Source: Litoreibacter arenae DSM 19593
GTDB taxonomy: Bacteria > Pseudomonadota > Alphaproteobacteria > Rhodobacterales > Rhodobacteraceae
DNA: 64,000 nt
Assembly: GCF_000442275.2 (NCBI RefSeq)
Contig: NZ_KE557306.1
Coordinates: 840,959-904,958 of the forward strand
Reading direction: 5' to 3'
The notes under the pieces are model-generated. The model ran no database searches. It worked only from the letters and a program-made list of their open reading frames with translations, and had not been told where the DNA came from. Of the stretch, positions 1 to 8,821 are shown in pieces. Numbering within the stretch: position 1 is the first letter of the stretch; each line of letters begins with the position of its first letter. The position numbers were made by a program, and so were the translations under genes.

Positions 1-16
1 TGAAGGCTCAAGTCTC

Positions 17-38
17 GTTGCGACAGATTCCTCTATCT
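17..38 (+). repeat. Left terminal inverted repeat of the IS30 element
   Basis: Shares the core GTTGCGACA and the inner block CTATCT with the opposite end (1050-1070, read on the other strand). The repeat is imperfect, with one base of length difference. Confidence 0.65.
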
Positions 39-1031
39 CAGTTTTATCATTTCTTCTGTGAAAGCTTCCGTTGGGGTGCGCCATCCCAGGCACTTTCTGG
101 GTGTGCCGTTCAGGCGCTCGCAAATCGCCTTTATATAGCGATTTGAGAGCGTCGCGAGCTGAGTGTTGCGGGGCAAGTATCGGCGCGCCCGCTTGTTCAG
201 GTTCTCGACCGATCCCTTCTGCCAGGGGGCTTGCGGGTCACAGAACCAGGCTTCGGTGCCGATCCCCGGCTTCAGCTTGCGCCAGTTCCGGAACTCGATC
301 CCCCTGTCGAAGGTGATTGAGCGGCGCGCGGGCAGGGGCAGCGGTACCATGACGTCCATCAGCCGGTTCATCAGATGCGTCGTGCTGCGGTCGTTGTTGC
401 GGAACAAGACGGCAAAACGGGTCTTTCGCTCGACCAGCGAGGCGACGTTCGCATTGCCTTGAGCGCGCTCGAAGATCATCAAATCACCCTCCCAGTCACC
501 GAATGTCTCGCGCGTCTTCACGTGTTCCGGGCGTTCATGGATCGACCGGTCCGGCGGAAATACAAGGCCCCGCGACCGTCTGGCGTAACGCGGTTTGCGT
601 TTCTTGCGACGGCTGGGCAGATACCGCGCCAGCGCTTCGGATTGACCTTCGCGACTGTAGACATGGGCATAGATCGTTTCATGGCTGACGCGGATAGCGT
701 GGCCTTCGAACCCAAGACGTCCGGCAATCTGCTCGGGAGACCAACCTTCTTTGAGGCGGTCGATTACCGCTTCACGCAACCCATCGGGCCGTATCAATTT
801 CCGGCGCCGCGCGCGACGATCCGAAGCTGACTTCTGGGCAGTCACCCCATAGTAGCCATTCAGATACGGCAGCTCTTCGTCTGTGAAAGAGTTGCGCTTG
901 ATCTCGCGGTAGACGGTTGAGCGATGCCTGCCGATCTCGATTGCAATCTTGGCGACAGGCATCTTCGCGTTCAGCATATCCTCAATTGCGCGTCTCTCAC
1001 GCAAATCCAGCTCCATATGGGTCATCTCCAT
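33..1031 (-). CDS. IS30-family transposase, 332 aa
   Basis: Catalyses cut-out and insertion of its own element. The N-terminus holds a helix-turn-helix (about residues 24-48, with the segment GRHRSTVYREIKRN) that resembles the IS30 end-binding domain. The integrase-core catalytic triad is visible as D183 (in GDWEGD), D242 (in ITFDRG) and E276 (in KGSVENLNKR), with the K/R-rich tail expected after the glutamate. The length is normal for the family and no frameshift or internal stop is present, so the gene may be active. Starts at an ATG 19 bases inside the right inverted repeat. No passenger genes. Confidence 0.95.
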   Translation of the reverse strand: MEMTHMELDLRERRAIEDMLNAKMPVAKIAIEIGRHRSTVYREIKRNSFTDEELPYLNGYYGVTAQKSASDRRARRRKLIRPDGLREAVIDRLKEGWSPEQIAGRLGFEGHAIRVSHETIYAHVYSREGQSEALARYLPSRRKKRKPRYARRSRGLVFPPDRSIHERPEHVKTRETFGDWEGDLMIFERAQGNANVASLVERKTRFAVLFRNNDRSTTHLMNRLMDVMVPLPLPARRSITFDRGIEFRNWRKLKPGIGTEAWFCDPQAPWQKGSVENLNKRARRYLPRNTQLATLSNRYIKAICERLNGTPRKCLGWRTPTEAFTEEMIKLR

Positions 1032-1049
1032 TCTCCTTGCTTTCCAGCA

Positions 1050-1070
1050 AGATAGGGGATTTGTCGCAAC
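1050..1070 (-). repeat. Right terminal inverted repeat of the IS30 element
   Basis: The reverse complement begins GTTGCGACAAATCCCC and ends CTATCT, matching the left end at 17-38. Confidence 0.65.
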
Positions 1071-1197
1071 CCAGTTTAGAATGTGCCCCTACAAAGGCGG
1101 CTAGTTCTAATAATCAGTATTATGTAAATCAAAACTTTCTAGAAATATGGAGCAACTTAAGTAAATGGCACATGTCTTTGTTTTAAAACGAAACTAA

Positions 1198-1884
1198 TCA
1201 GCCTAACGCGTAGCCCGCGCCACGCACTGTACGCAGCGGATCCGAGCCGCCTGTGGAGCATAGCACTTTGCGAAGCCGTCCGACATGGACGTCGACAGTG
1301 CGTGTGTCGATGTAGATATCACGGCCCCAAACGCGATCGAGAAGTTGTTCGCGTGACCAGACCCGTCCGGGGCGTTCCATGAACGTGGCCAGCAGCCGGA
1401 ATTCGGTCGGACCGAGTTTGAGTTGTGTGCTCCCTCTAAAGACCCGATGCTCCTGCACATCGAGAACCACATCTCCGAACTCAAGCCTTTGACCGACCGC
1501 TGAAGGTCGCGAGCGGCGCAGTTGTGTGCGGATACGCGCCAGAAGCTCAGCGACTGAATATGGTTTCACGACGTAATCATCGGCACCGATCTCGAGTCCG
1601 CGGACGCGGTCGACTTCCTCGGATCGTGCCGACAGCATGATTACCGGCGTCTCGCGGCTCTCGATCTTGGCCTTGATCTGGCGGCAAATCTCGATACCGG
1701 AGACTTTCGGCAGCATCCAGTCCAGCACCACCACATCGGGCGCATGTTCCTGCACCATCAGCAGCGCTTCGTCGCCATTTTCGGCTGTTTCAACCACATA
1801 GCCTTCGGCGCGAATGTTGTAGGCCAGAACCTCCCGCTGTGCGGGGTCGTCTTCCACAACAAGAACAATTGGTTGGAGGGACAT
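1198..1884 (-). CDS. phoB: Phosphate regulon response regulator PhoB
   Basis: DNA-binding activator of phosphate-starvation genes. Residues 1-120 form a receiver domain with acidic pocket E11/D12/D13, phospho-acceptor D55 (in VVVLDWMLPK) and a conserved Lys in the VVKPYS motif. Residues about 130-228 form an OmpR-type winged helix (GPTEFRLL, and the RTVDVHVGRLRK recognition region). At 228 aa it has the normal family length. Last gene of the pst-phoU-phoB run and one base downstream of phoU, so transcribed with it. The name rests on both sequence and context. Confidence 0.96.
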   Translation of the reverse strand: MSLQPIVLVVEDDPAQREVLAYNIRAEGYVVETAENGDEALLMVQEHAPDVVVLDWMLPKVSGIEICRQIKAKIESRETPVIMLSARSEEVDRVRGLEIGADDYVVKPYSVAELLARIRTQLRRSRPSAVGQRLEFGDVVLDVQEHRVFRGSTQLKLGPTEFRLLATFMERPGRVWSREQLLDRVWGRDIYIDTRTVDVHVGRLRKVLCSTGGSDPLRTVRGAGYALG

Positions 1885-1885
1885 C

Positions 1886-2605
1886 TTAAACCTTGCTCAC
1901 GGAGATGTCGTAGGAGGTCCGGTCCTGCTTCAAGCGGTCGTCTTCAGGCAGTTCACCATCAACGAGATAGATGACCTGCTCGCAGATCGAGGTGACGTGG
2001 TCACCCATGCGTTCGACGTTTTTTGCTATGAAATGCAAGTGCATACAGGCCGTGATGTTGCGCGGGTCTTCCATCATATGGGTCAGGAACTCGCGGAACA
2101 GCGCATTGTACATCTGATCTACGTCAGCGTCGCGTTGGCGTACGTCTTCGGCCAATTCCACGTCGCGCTGGATATAGGCGTCTAGCGCGTCTTTGAGCAT
2201 GACGTTTACCAGCTGCGTCATACGTCGCAACGCGCCGCCGCTACCGCTGATTGCGGGCATCTCCGACAGCACGGACGTTCGTTTGCCGAGGTTTTTAGCG
2301 TAGTCACCCATGCGTTCCAGGTTACCCGATATTTTCAGCACAGACAGCACGGTGCGAAGATCTCCGGCAGTTGGCGAGCGCACCGCGATGACGCGGGCAA
2401 CCTCGGAGGCGATTTGCTCTTCCAGCGCGTCTATCAGCTTGTCATTGGCGCGGACCTGATCCGCCAACTCGGTGTCGCGCATCTCCAGCGCGCGCGCAGC
2501 ATCAGAAATGGCCGTTTCCACCATGCCACCCATCCGCATAATCAGTGACTGAACGCGATCAAGGTCGCGGTCATAGGCGGAGGCGATATGTTCCTGGTCC
2601 ATCAT
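1886..2605 (-). CDS. phoU: Phosphate transport regulator PhoU
   Basis: Negative regulator linking the PstSCAB transporter to the PhoR kinase in the cytoplasm. The 239-aa protein contains the two repeated three-helix PhoU domains. The metal-binding-type acidic motifs are seen at ERMGDYAKN near residue 97 and ERMGDHVTSICE near residue 199. It begins 12 bases after the pstB stop and ends one base before phoB, which fits a single transcript. Confidence 0.96.
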   Translation of the reverse strand: MMDQEHIASAYDRDLDRVQSLIMRMGGMVETAISDAARALEMRDTELADQVRANDKLIDALEEQIASEVARVIAVRSPTAGDLRTVLSVLKISGNLERMGDYAKNLGKRTSVLSEMPAISGSGGALRRMTQLVNVMLKDALDAYIQRDVELAEDVRQRDADVDQMYNALFREFLTHMMEDPRNITACMHLHFIAKNVERMGDHVTSICEQVIYLVDGELPEDDRLKQDRTSYDISVSKV

Positions 2606-2617
2606 ATTCCCTACTCC

Positions 2618-3382
2618 CTACCCGATCCGTCCGGTGATGTAACTCTCGGTCCGGCTGTCTTCGGGGTTCGTGAAAATCTTGTTCGTATCGCCATATTCCA
2701 CAACATGGCCCAAGTGAAAGAACGCCGTCTTCTGGCTGACCCGCGCGGCCTGTTGCATCGAATGGGTTACGATGACCACAGTGTAGTTCTGCCGGAGGTC
2801 GTCGATCAATTCCTCAACCTGCGCCGTCGCGATGGGATCAAGGGCCGAACATGGCTCGTCCATCAGCAACACCTCGGGCGCTGTGGCGATGGCGCGGCCG
2901 ATGCACAGGCGCTGCTGTTGACCGCCTGACAGGCCGGTGCCGGGCTGGTGCAGACGGTCCTTCACCTCATCCCAGATCGCGGCGCGGCGCAGGGATTGCT
3001 CAACGATTTCATCCAGTTCCGCTTTGCTCTTCGCCAAGCCGTGGATCGTCGGACCATAGGCCACATTGTCATAGATTGACTTCGGGAACGGGTTCGGCTT
3101 CTGAAACACCATGCCGACACGGGCGCGCAGCTGCACGGGGTCGACGGACTTGGCGTAGATGTCTTGCCCCTCCAGCAGGATGTCCCCGGTCACGCGGCAG
3201 ATATCAATCGTGTCGTTCATCCGGTTGATGCAGCGCAGGAAGGTGGATTTGCCACAACCCGAAGGCCCGATGAAAGCAGTCACGGCCTTGTTTTCGATCT
3301 CAATGTCGACGTTCTTGATCGCATGGGTATCGCCGTAGAACACGTCCACGCCCTTGGCGCTGATCTTGATATCTTTGGACAT
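2618..3382 (-). CDS. pstB: Phosphate ABC transporter ATP-binding protein PstB
   Basis: ATPase of the high-affinity phosphate importer. Walker [10 protein letters not shown], the LSGGQQQR signature, Walker B VLLMDEP and the switch histidine in VIVTHS are all present. I place the start at the ATG at 3382 ([11 protein letters not shown], 254 aa), which has a GGAG ribosome site about 8 bases upstream. The frame stays open to 3430, which would add 16 residues and overlap pstA, but the shorter form matches the usual family N-terminus. Belongs to the pstS-pstC-pstA-pstB-phoU-phoB operon. Confidence 0.96.
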   Translation of the reverse strand: MSKDIKISAKGVDVFYGDTHAIKNVDIEIENKAVTAFIGPSGCGKSTFLRCINRMNDTIDICRVTGDILLEGQDIYAKSVDPVQLRARVGMVFQKPNPFPKSIYDNVAYGPTIHGLAKSKAELDEIVEQSLRRAAIWDEVKDRLHQPGTGLSGGQQQRLCIGRAIATAPEVLLMDEPCSALDPIATAQVEELIDDLRQNYTVVIVTHSMQQAARVSQKTAFFHLGHVVEYGDTNKIFTNPEDSRTESYITGRIG

Positions 3383-3423
3383 GGTCCGCTCCGTCAAAAG
3401 GGTCTGGGTTGTATCGAGCATGT

Positions 3424-5202
3424 CTACCACCGTCTTTCAAATCGTTTGCGCAGGATCACGGCGATGGCGTTCATCACCACGAGGAAGAACAGCAGCACGC
3501 AGATCGCTGCGGATGTGCGGGCCTCGAACGCGCGTTCGGGGAAGTCGGACCAGCGGAACACCTGCACCGGCAGAACCGACGCGCTATCGGTGATGGAGCC
3601 GGGGATATCCACGATGAACGCCACCATGCCGATCATGATCAGCGGCGCGGTTTCGCCCAAGGCTTGCGCCATGCCGATAATCGTGCCGGTCAGGATGCCG
3701 GGCATGGCGAGCGGCAGCACATGATGGAACGTGCATTGCAACGGTGACGCGCCAAGGCCCACGGCGGCATCGCGGATTGATGGCGGCACCGCACGGATCG
3801 CGGCCCGTGCGGCGATGATGATCGTGGGCAGCGTCATCAGCGCCAGCACAATGCCGCCCGCCAAGGGTGCGGAGCGCGGCACGCCGAAGACGCCAAGGAA
3901 CACTGACAAGCCCAAGAGGCCGAACACGATGGACGGCACGGCGGCGAGGTTGTTGATATTGACCTCCACGAAATCCGTCAGCTTGTTTTTCGGTGCGAAT
4001 TCCTCAAGGTAGATCGCCGCCAGAACGCCCGTGGGGAAGGCCAGCAGGAAGGTGACAAGCATCGTCCAGAACGATCCTGCGACCGCCCCCCAGATGCCCG
4101 CCAGTTCCGGCTCGCGGCTGTCGCCTGCGGTGAAGAAGCGGGTGTTGAACACCACATCCACCCTGCCCTGCGCCTTGAGCTGCTCGATCCAGATGATCTG
4201 GTTATCGGAAACTTTACGCGACGCTTCCGGCAGGTCGGTGGTGTGAAGACCCCACGCGTTCGTTGCCTCCACCGCGCGCTCCATCGGTACGACGGCCTCG
4301 GCCAGACCACCGTTCGGTGTGATGCGGGTCATCTTGAGCCAGCCTCCCGCCACGCTTATCAGCACCGAACGGTTGTTTTCGTCCAGCACCTCGTCACCGC
4401 CTTCTGCGGCGGCACGGGTCTCCAGATCGTCCGCCTGTGCCAATAGCGCATCACGGGCGGCGGCGCGGGCCTCGGCCAGCCTTTCGTTCTTCTCCCGCTC
4501 CTCGGCGGTGTCTGCCACTTCGGCGCGTCGCCTGAATTCCACTACGCCATTGTCCTGCAACCGCGCCTGACCGCGCAGCTTGGCGGCCTCGGCGACCAAG
4601 CCCTCCTTCACGCGATCCAGCGCTTTGGAAAAGTCATCGGCGGTCGAGGACACAAGGTAGGTGTCCCCATTTCGGGAAAGCGTCAGATTGCCTGTGACCG
4701 GCTTCGATACCAGCTCCCCGAACGCACCTTTCAGATACAGATCGGTCACATCGGAGGCGAGGAACGGGTAGTCGATGGTCTGGCCCACCAGCGACGGGTC
4801 GGCGGCCACCTTGTCGGCCAACTCGAACGCGGCACCGGACGAGGTCAGGTCATACAGCTCGCGCCGTGTCGTGCGGCCCTTGGCGTTGGGGAACTGTTCT
4901 TTCAGCATATCCTTGGTCAGCCCCGAGAAATCAGCGCGGCGGATGATCTTGGGATTGCCCGTGCCGTCAGGGTCGATTTTGGATGCCTCCAGAGTGATCG
5001 GCAGCGTCAGGTAGGTTTCGGTTAATGCACCCCCTGCCTTGGTGAACACAGAGCCCAGAAGCGCAATCAACGCCGCCGCCGCCAGTGACAGCGCGATGAT
5101 GCCGTAAGCCTTCAGCCGCGTCTCGGCGGCGCGGCGCTTGCGAACGCGCTTGGTCGAGGCGGCATCCCCGTGGCGCCCGCTGAGTGTCGTCATATCAACC
5201 AT
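3424..5202 (-). CDS. pstA: Phosphate ABC transporter permease PstA, long form
   Basis: Inner-membrane channel subunit paired with PstC. At 592 aa it is about twice the length of the enterobacterial PstA. The first membrane segment lies at about residues 31-52. Then comes a periplasmic insert of about 300 residues, including an Ala/Glu/Arg-rich probable coiled coil near residues 190-275, and then the usual BPD-type permease domain with the EAA-like loop ([11 protein letters not shown]) in the C-terminal 270 residues. Such long N-terminal extensions (a DUF3333-type region) are known in alphaproteobacterial PstA. Starts 12 bases after the pstC stop. Confidence 0.93.
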   Translation of the reverse strand: MVDMTTLSGRHGDAASTKRVRKRRAAETRLKAYGIIALSLAAAALIALLGSVFTKAGGALTETYLTLPITLEASKIDPDGTGNPKIIRRADFSGLTKDMLKEQFPNAKGRTTRRELYDLTSSGAAFELADKVAADPSLVGQTIDYPFLASDVTDLYLKGAFGELVSKPVTGNLTLSRNGDTYLVSSTADDFSKALDRVKEGLVAEAAKLRGQARLQDNGVVEFRRRAEVADTAEEREKNERLAEARAAARDALLAQADDLETRAAAEGGDEVLDENNRSVLISVAGGWLKMTRITPNGGLAEAVVPMERAVEATNAWGLHTTDLPEASRKVSDNQIIWIEQLKAQGRVDVVFNTRFFTAGDSREPELAGIWGAVAGSFWTMLVTFLLAFPTGVLAAIYLEEFAPKNKLTDFVEVNINNLAAVPSIVFGLLGLSVFLGVFGVPRSAPLAGGIVLALMTLPTIIIAARAAIRAVPPSIRDAAVGLGASPLQCTFHHVLPLAMPGILTGTIIGMAQALGETAPLIMIGMVAFIVDIPGSITDSASVLPVQVFRWSDFPERAFEARTSAAICVLLFFLVVMNAIAVILRKRFERRW

Positions 5203-5214
5203 TGTAGCCAGCCC

Positions 5215-6591
5215 CTAGTCATACAGTTCGCGGTATTTGCGCACCACGCGTTGCGCCGCGATGTTCATCAGCAAGGTCACGCAGAACAGCGTGAAACCCA
5301 AGGTGAAAGCGGGGCCAGCGGCGGTGGAGGCTTCGGTGTCGCCGGTAATCAGCATGACGATTTGCACGGTCACGGTCGTCACGGCCTCCAGCGGGTTGGC
5401 GGTCAGGTTCGCCCCCTGTCCTGCGGCCATCACTACGATCATCGTCTCGCCCACCGCGCGGGACACGCCCAGCAGCACGGCGGAGACAATGCCGGGCAAG
5501 GCGGCGGGCAGCACGACCTGACGGATGGTTTCCGCCTTGGTCGCCCCCAACCCGTAGGAGCCGTCGCGCAAGCTCTGCGGCACGGCGTTGATGACGTCAT
5601 CGCTGAGCGAGGAGATAAAGGGAATAATCATGATCCCCATGACGATGCCCGCCGCCAATGCGCTCTCGGACGCGATGGTCAGCCCGATCGCCTCGCCGGA
5701 GTTGCGGATGGACGGCGCCAGCGTGATTGCGGCGAAGAAGCCGTAGACGACGGTGGGAATACCGGCCAGCAGCTCCAGCATCGGCTTGGCCCACGCACGG
5801 ACACGGGGGCTGGCGAAATCGGACAGGTAAACTGCGGATAACAACCCCACCGGAACGGCGACCAGCATGGCGATGACGGTAATCATCAACGTGCCTGCAA
5901 ACAGCGGCACGGCACCGACCTTTTCGGGGTCCAGCTTACCCGCCTGCACACCGGACAGCGGCGACCATGTGGTGCCGAACAGGAACTTGTGGATCTGCCA
6001 GTCAATGTTGTTGAAGAAGTTTATCGTCTCGAAAATCAGAGACAGGACGATGCCCACAGTGGTCAGCACCGCGATGGCGGCGGTCAGCATCAGGATGCGG
6101 CGGATGATGGTCTCCGACCGGTTGCGCGCGCGCCAGTCTGGCGCGATGCTGCGCAAGGCCCAGATGCCGCCCGCGATGGCAAACAGCATGGACAGGGCGA
6201 TGGTGCCCCATTTCAGCCATGCGTCCTTGCTTGCCACCTGCGCGGCGATGCCTTCGCGCAGCGGGTCGGTCTTGGAGGCAATGCCGCCGGATGCGAGCGC
6301 ACGCGCGTCGGACAGGACCAGTTCGGCCTCGATGGCGGACAGGTTCTGGTCGGCGTTCAGGATCGCGGCCATCAGGTCGCGCTCCAGCCATGCGGCCCAA
6401 AGCGAACCGACGACCACCAGCATCGCGATGCCGCAAATCGCGGAGATCAGCATGGCCAGCGTGCCGTGGAAATTCGGGCGTGAATGCAGCAGGCGCACGT
6501 CCCCGCGCACCACAGCCACCGCCCGGCTGCGCCCGACGACGAAAAACACCAGCGCCAGCGCGAGGATCGCAAAGAAGGTCAGTGTCAGCAT
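5215..6591 (-). CDS. pstC: Phosphate ABC transporter permease PstC, long form
   Basis: Second channel subunit of the phosphate importer. The 458-aa protein has an extra N-terminal part with membrane segments near residues 3-21 and 44-66, a soluble stretch, further segments near 135-190, and then the canonical permease domain with the EAA-like loop GSYGLGATKAETIRQ near residue 345. Longer than the usual 300-320 aa, matching the enlarged PstA beside it. Separated from pstS by a strong hairpin, which suggests lower expression than the binding protein. Confidence 0.93.
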   Translation of the reverse strand: MLTLTFFAILALALVFFVVGRSRAVAVVRGDVRLLHSRPNFHGTLAMLISAICGIAMLVVVGSLWAAWLERDLMAAILNADQNLSAIEAELVLSDARALASGGIASKTDPLREGIAAQVASKDAWLKWGTIALSMLFAIAGGIWALRSIAPDWRARNRSETIIRRILMLTAAIAVLTTVGIVLSLIFETINFFNNIDWQIHKFLFGTTWSPLSGVQAGKLDPEKVGAVPLFAGTLMITVIAMLVAVPVGLLSAVYLSDFASPRVRAWAKPMLELLAGIPTVVYGFFAAITLAPSIRNSGEAIGLTIASESALAAGIVMGIMIIPFISSLSDDVINAVPQSLRDGSYGLGATKAETIRQVVLPAALPGIVSAVLLGVSRAVGETMIVVMAAGQGANLTANPLEAVTTVTVQIVMLITGDTEASTAAGPAFTLGFTLFCVTLLMNIAAQRVVRKYRELYD

Positions 6592-6609
6592 CCGTTCCCC
6601 CGAAGGACT

Positions 6610-6642
6610 GGTGCAGGGGCAGCGAGATGCCGCCCCTGCACC
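6610..6642 (-). promoter_or_regulatory. Intercistronic hairpin between pstS and pstC
   Basis: A perfect 11-bp inverted repeat, GGTGCAGGGGC and GCCCCTGCACC, with an 11-base loop. There is no clear T-run on the minus strand, so it more likely protects or partly terminates the pstS message than ends the operon. Confidence 0.6.
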
Positions 6643-6652
6643 GCGTTTTCGT

Positions 6653-7633
6653 CTAGTTCCACTCGTTGCCCGTCATCGCAGTCAGCGATTTGACATTGCC
6701 CGAGACGGTCCCGAACGCGTCTTCCGGCAGCGGGATCAGGCCCTTGTCGACCAAGTAGCCCTCTTCACCGGCAGCCGCGTCGGACATAAACTCGTCCGCA
6801 AACTCGTGCAGGCCGGGGATCACGCCCACATGCGCGTTCTTGATGTAGAAGTAGAGCGAGCGGGACACCGGATAGGCGCCATCTGCGATGTTGTCGAAGC
6901 TAGGCTCGACCCCGTCGACGCTGGAGCCTTGCAGCACGTCCGAGTTCTGGTCGAGGAACGAGAAGCCGAACACGCCGATCGCGTTGGGGTTGGCTTCCAG
7001 CTTGGAGACGATCAGATTGTCGTTCTCGCCTGCTTCGATAAAGGCGCCGTCCTCGCGGATGGTGATGCCTTCACACGCAATGCCCGCGCCGTCGCAGCCT
7101 TCATGCATGACAAGTTCCTCGAACGCGTCGCGGGTGCCGGAGGATGGGGGCGGGCCAAGCACCTCGATCTTGATGGCGGGAAGTGACGGGTCGACGTCGG
7201 ACCACATTTCAGGCAGCGGGCCTTGGGCGGCAAGTGCCGTGACCAGTTGTTCGCGGGTGACGTTCAGGACGGGGCCGCCCTTGGCGTTGGCGATGACGAT
7301 GCCGTCATAGCCGATGATGGCCTCGGTCACTTCTGTCACACCATTGTCGGCGCAAAGCTTGAATTCCTTCGCCTTCATGCGGCGCGATGCGTTGGTGATG
7401 TCGGGATGCTCGGTGCCGACGCCTGCGCAAAACAGCTTCAGCCCGCCGCCGGAGCCGGTGGCTTCGACCACGGGCGTCTGGAAATCAGTCGAGCGGCCGA
7501 ATTGTTCGGCAACGGCCGTGGAAAACGGGAATACGGTGGACGAGCCGACAATGCGGATCTGGTCGCGTGCATCTGCGGCAGTGGCAGCAGCGGCGAGGAT
7601 TGCGGCAGAGGCCACGGTTTTGACGAACGACAT
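6653..7633 (-). CDS. pstS: Periplasmic phosphate-binding protein PstS
   Basis: Captures phosphate in the periplasm and hands it to PstCA. A Sec signal peptide covers about residues 1-22 (Ala-rich, ending AADA). The ligand loop GSSTVFPFS follows directly, and the second anion-binding region SSGTRDAFEELV is seen near residue 165. At 326 aa the length is normal. Preceded by a GGAG ribosome site (in AAAGGAGTGACC) and by a three-repeat Pho box at 7718-7750, so this gene is the expected start of the phosphate-regulated transcript. Confidence 0.96.
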   Translation of the reverse strand: MSFVKTVASAAILAAAATAADARDQIRIVGSSTVFPFSTAVAEQFGRSTDFQTPVVEATGSGGGLKLFCAGVGTEHPDITNASRRMKAKEFKLCADNGVTEVTEAIIGYDGIVIANAKGGPVLNVTREQLVTALAAQGPLPEMWSDVDPSLPAIKIEVLGPPPSSGTRDAFEELVMHEGCDGAGIACEGITIREDGAFIEAGENDNLIVSKLEANPNAIGVFGFSFLDQNSDVLQGSSVDGVEPSFDNIADGAYPVSRSLYFYIKNAHVGVIPGLHEFADEFMSDAAAGEEGYLVDKGLIPLPEDAFGTVSGNVKSLTAMTGNEWN

Positions 7634-7717
7634 AAGGTCACTCCTTTGGTGTCATGTGCGCGCCCCCACCCCCTTGGTGGCAGCGCATGACCGGCGGTCT
7701 AGAGACGCCGTGCTGAC

Positions 7718-7750
7718 CTTTTGTGAAGGTTTCGTAACGGTTTCATGACA
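7718..7750 (-). promoter_or_regulatory. Pho box: three 11-bp direct repeats upstream of pstS
   Basis: Read on the minus strand the repeats are TGTCATGAAAC, CGTTACGAAAC and CTTCACAAAAG, in tandem with no spacer. They match the PhoB pattern of 11-bp units with a TGTCA-like core and an AT-rich end. The site lies 85-117 bases upstream of the pstS ATG and downstream of phoR, which gives the pst genes their own PhoB-dependent promoter. Confidence 0.75.
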
Positions 7751-7775
7751 ACCGAAGGTGCAGCCCGAATTTTAT

Positions 7776-8801
7776 TCAGACCTCATCAGGAAAGATAATT
7801 GAGAAGCAGCTTCCAACACCTTGTTCTGAGGCGATTTTCAAGCGTCCGCGGTGCCGGTTGACGATATGTTTCACAATCGCCAGTCCCAGTCCGGTGCCAC
7901 CCATGTCGCGCGACCGGTGGTCGTCCACGCGGTAAAACCGCTCCGTCAGGCGGGGAATGTGAAGCGGGTCGATTCCCTCGCCCTCGTCGCGGATGTCGAC
8001 TTGAATGGCCGCTTGGCGCAGAGTTGGGTCACGCTCCAGCCGCCGTATTGCGATATGGATCACCTTGCCAGCGCCACCATACTTGATCGCGTTCTCCAGC
8101 AGGTTCAGAAACAGCTGGATAAGCTGGTCGCGGTCGCCCCGAATGAGCGCTCTGGCGTCCAGATCAGGGGCCGAGACGGTGACACCGGCGTCTGACAGCT
8201 TACCTTCCAACGTGGCGATGACCGAACGCAGGACGCTCGACAGATCCACCTGATCGCGCGGACGGATGCGCTCGTCCACCTCGACGCGGGACAGTGACAG
8301 CAGGTCGGTGACCATGCGGCTCATCCGCTGGGCTTCGTGCTCCATGATCTCCAGAAACCGCTCTTGCGCGTCGGGGTCGTCGCGGGCGGGACCGCGCAGC
8401 GTTTCGATGAACCCCATGAGACTAGTCAGCGGCGTGCGCAGCTCGTGGCTTATATTGGCGACGAAATCCCGCCGCATGGCCTCGCTGTCTTCATGCTGCG
8501 AACGGTCCTCGAAACTGAGCAACGCACGGTGGTCCGGCAAAGGATGCGCGCGCAGGGTGAAGATGTGCGCCCCTGACTGGCCGGACAGCACGAACCGCGC
8601 GCTGGATTGTTGGCCTTCAGTCAGGCACCGCTCCACCGCATCCAGCGCGGCCGCCTGCCGGAGCACGCCAACCCCGTTCTCACCGGTCACATTCCGCCCG
8701 AACAGATCGGTTGAGGCGCTGTTGGCGAGGGTGATGCGATGGTCGGAATTGAGAATCAGAACCGGTAGCGGCACGGCCTCTAGAACTGCTTCAACCGTCA
8801 T
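7776..8801 (-). CDS. phoR: Phosphate regulon sensor histidine kinase PhoR
   Basis: Kinase partner of PhoB. A PAS-like domain occupies about residues 5-60, the dimerisation/phospho-acceptor box is DFVANISHELRTPLTS with H119, and the ATP-binding domain shows the N box (LLENAIKYG) and G boxes (DEGEGI, GGTGLGLAIVK). No hydrophobic membrane segment is visible in the 341 residues. An in-frame TAG lies 12 bases before the ATG, so a longer membrane-anchored form is excluded. Starts 20 bases after proA. The assignment uses both the kinase type and the linkage to pst-phoUB. Confidence 0.88.
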   Translation of the reverse strand: MTVEAVLEAVPLPVLILNSDHRITLANSASTDLFGRNVTGENGVGVLRQAAALDAVERCLTEGQQSSARFVLSGQSGAHIFTLRAHPLPDHRALLSFEDRSQHEDSEAMRRDFVANISHELRTPLTSLMGFIETLRGPARDDPDAQERFLEIMEHEAQRMSRMVTDLLSLSRVEVDERIRPRDQVDLSSVLRSVIATLEGKLSDAGVTVSAPDLDARALIRGDRDQLIQLFLNLLENAIKYGGAGKVIHIAIRRLERDPTLRQAAIQVDIRDEGEGIDPLHIPRLTERFYRVDDHRSRDMGGTGLGLAIVKHIVNRHRGRLKIASEQGVGSCFSIIFPDEV

Positions 8802-8821
8802 CGCCCCCGCCCCCTAGATCA

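Larger units (their letters stand above)
17..1070 (-). mobile_element. IS30-family insertion sequence
   Basis: A single transposase gene fills the element and is bounded by imperfect inverted repeats, GTTGCGACAGATTCCTCTATCT at 17-38 being matched (one indel, a few mismatches) by the reverse complement of 1050-1070. The left repeat overlaps the transposase stop codon. The outer limits are uncertain because similarity stops just outside the GTTGCGACA core and only 16 bases of left flank are visible, so no target duplication can be assigned. The element lies downstream of phoB, and the roughly 125 bases between it and phoB are AT-rich with no gene. Confidence 0.8.

Noticed and set aside
1071-1197. 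AT-rich gap between the IS element and phoB as a promoter or terminator
   Set aside because: Only a weak AT palindrome (GTTTTAAAAC) is present; no GC stem with T-run and no gene downstream other than the transposon.
5867-7186. Long plus-strand open frame opposite pstC and pstS
   Set aside because: It runs antisense to two certain genes, has low-complexity Arg/Ala-rich content and no family features; an artefact of high GC.
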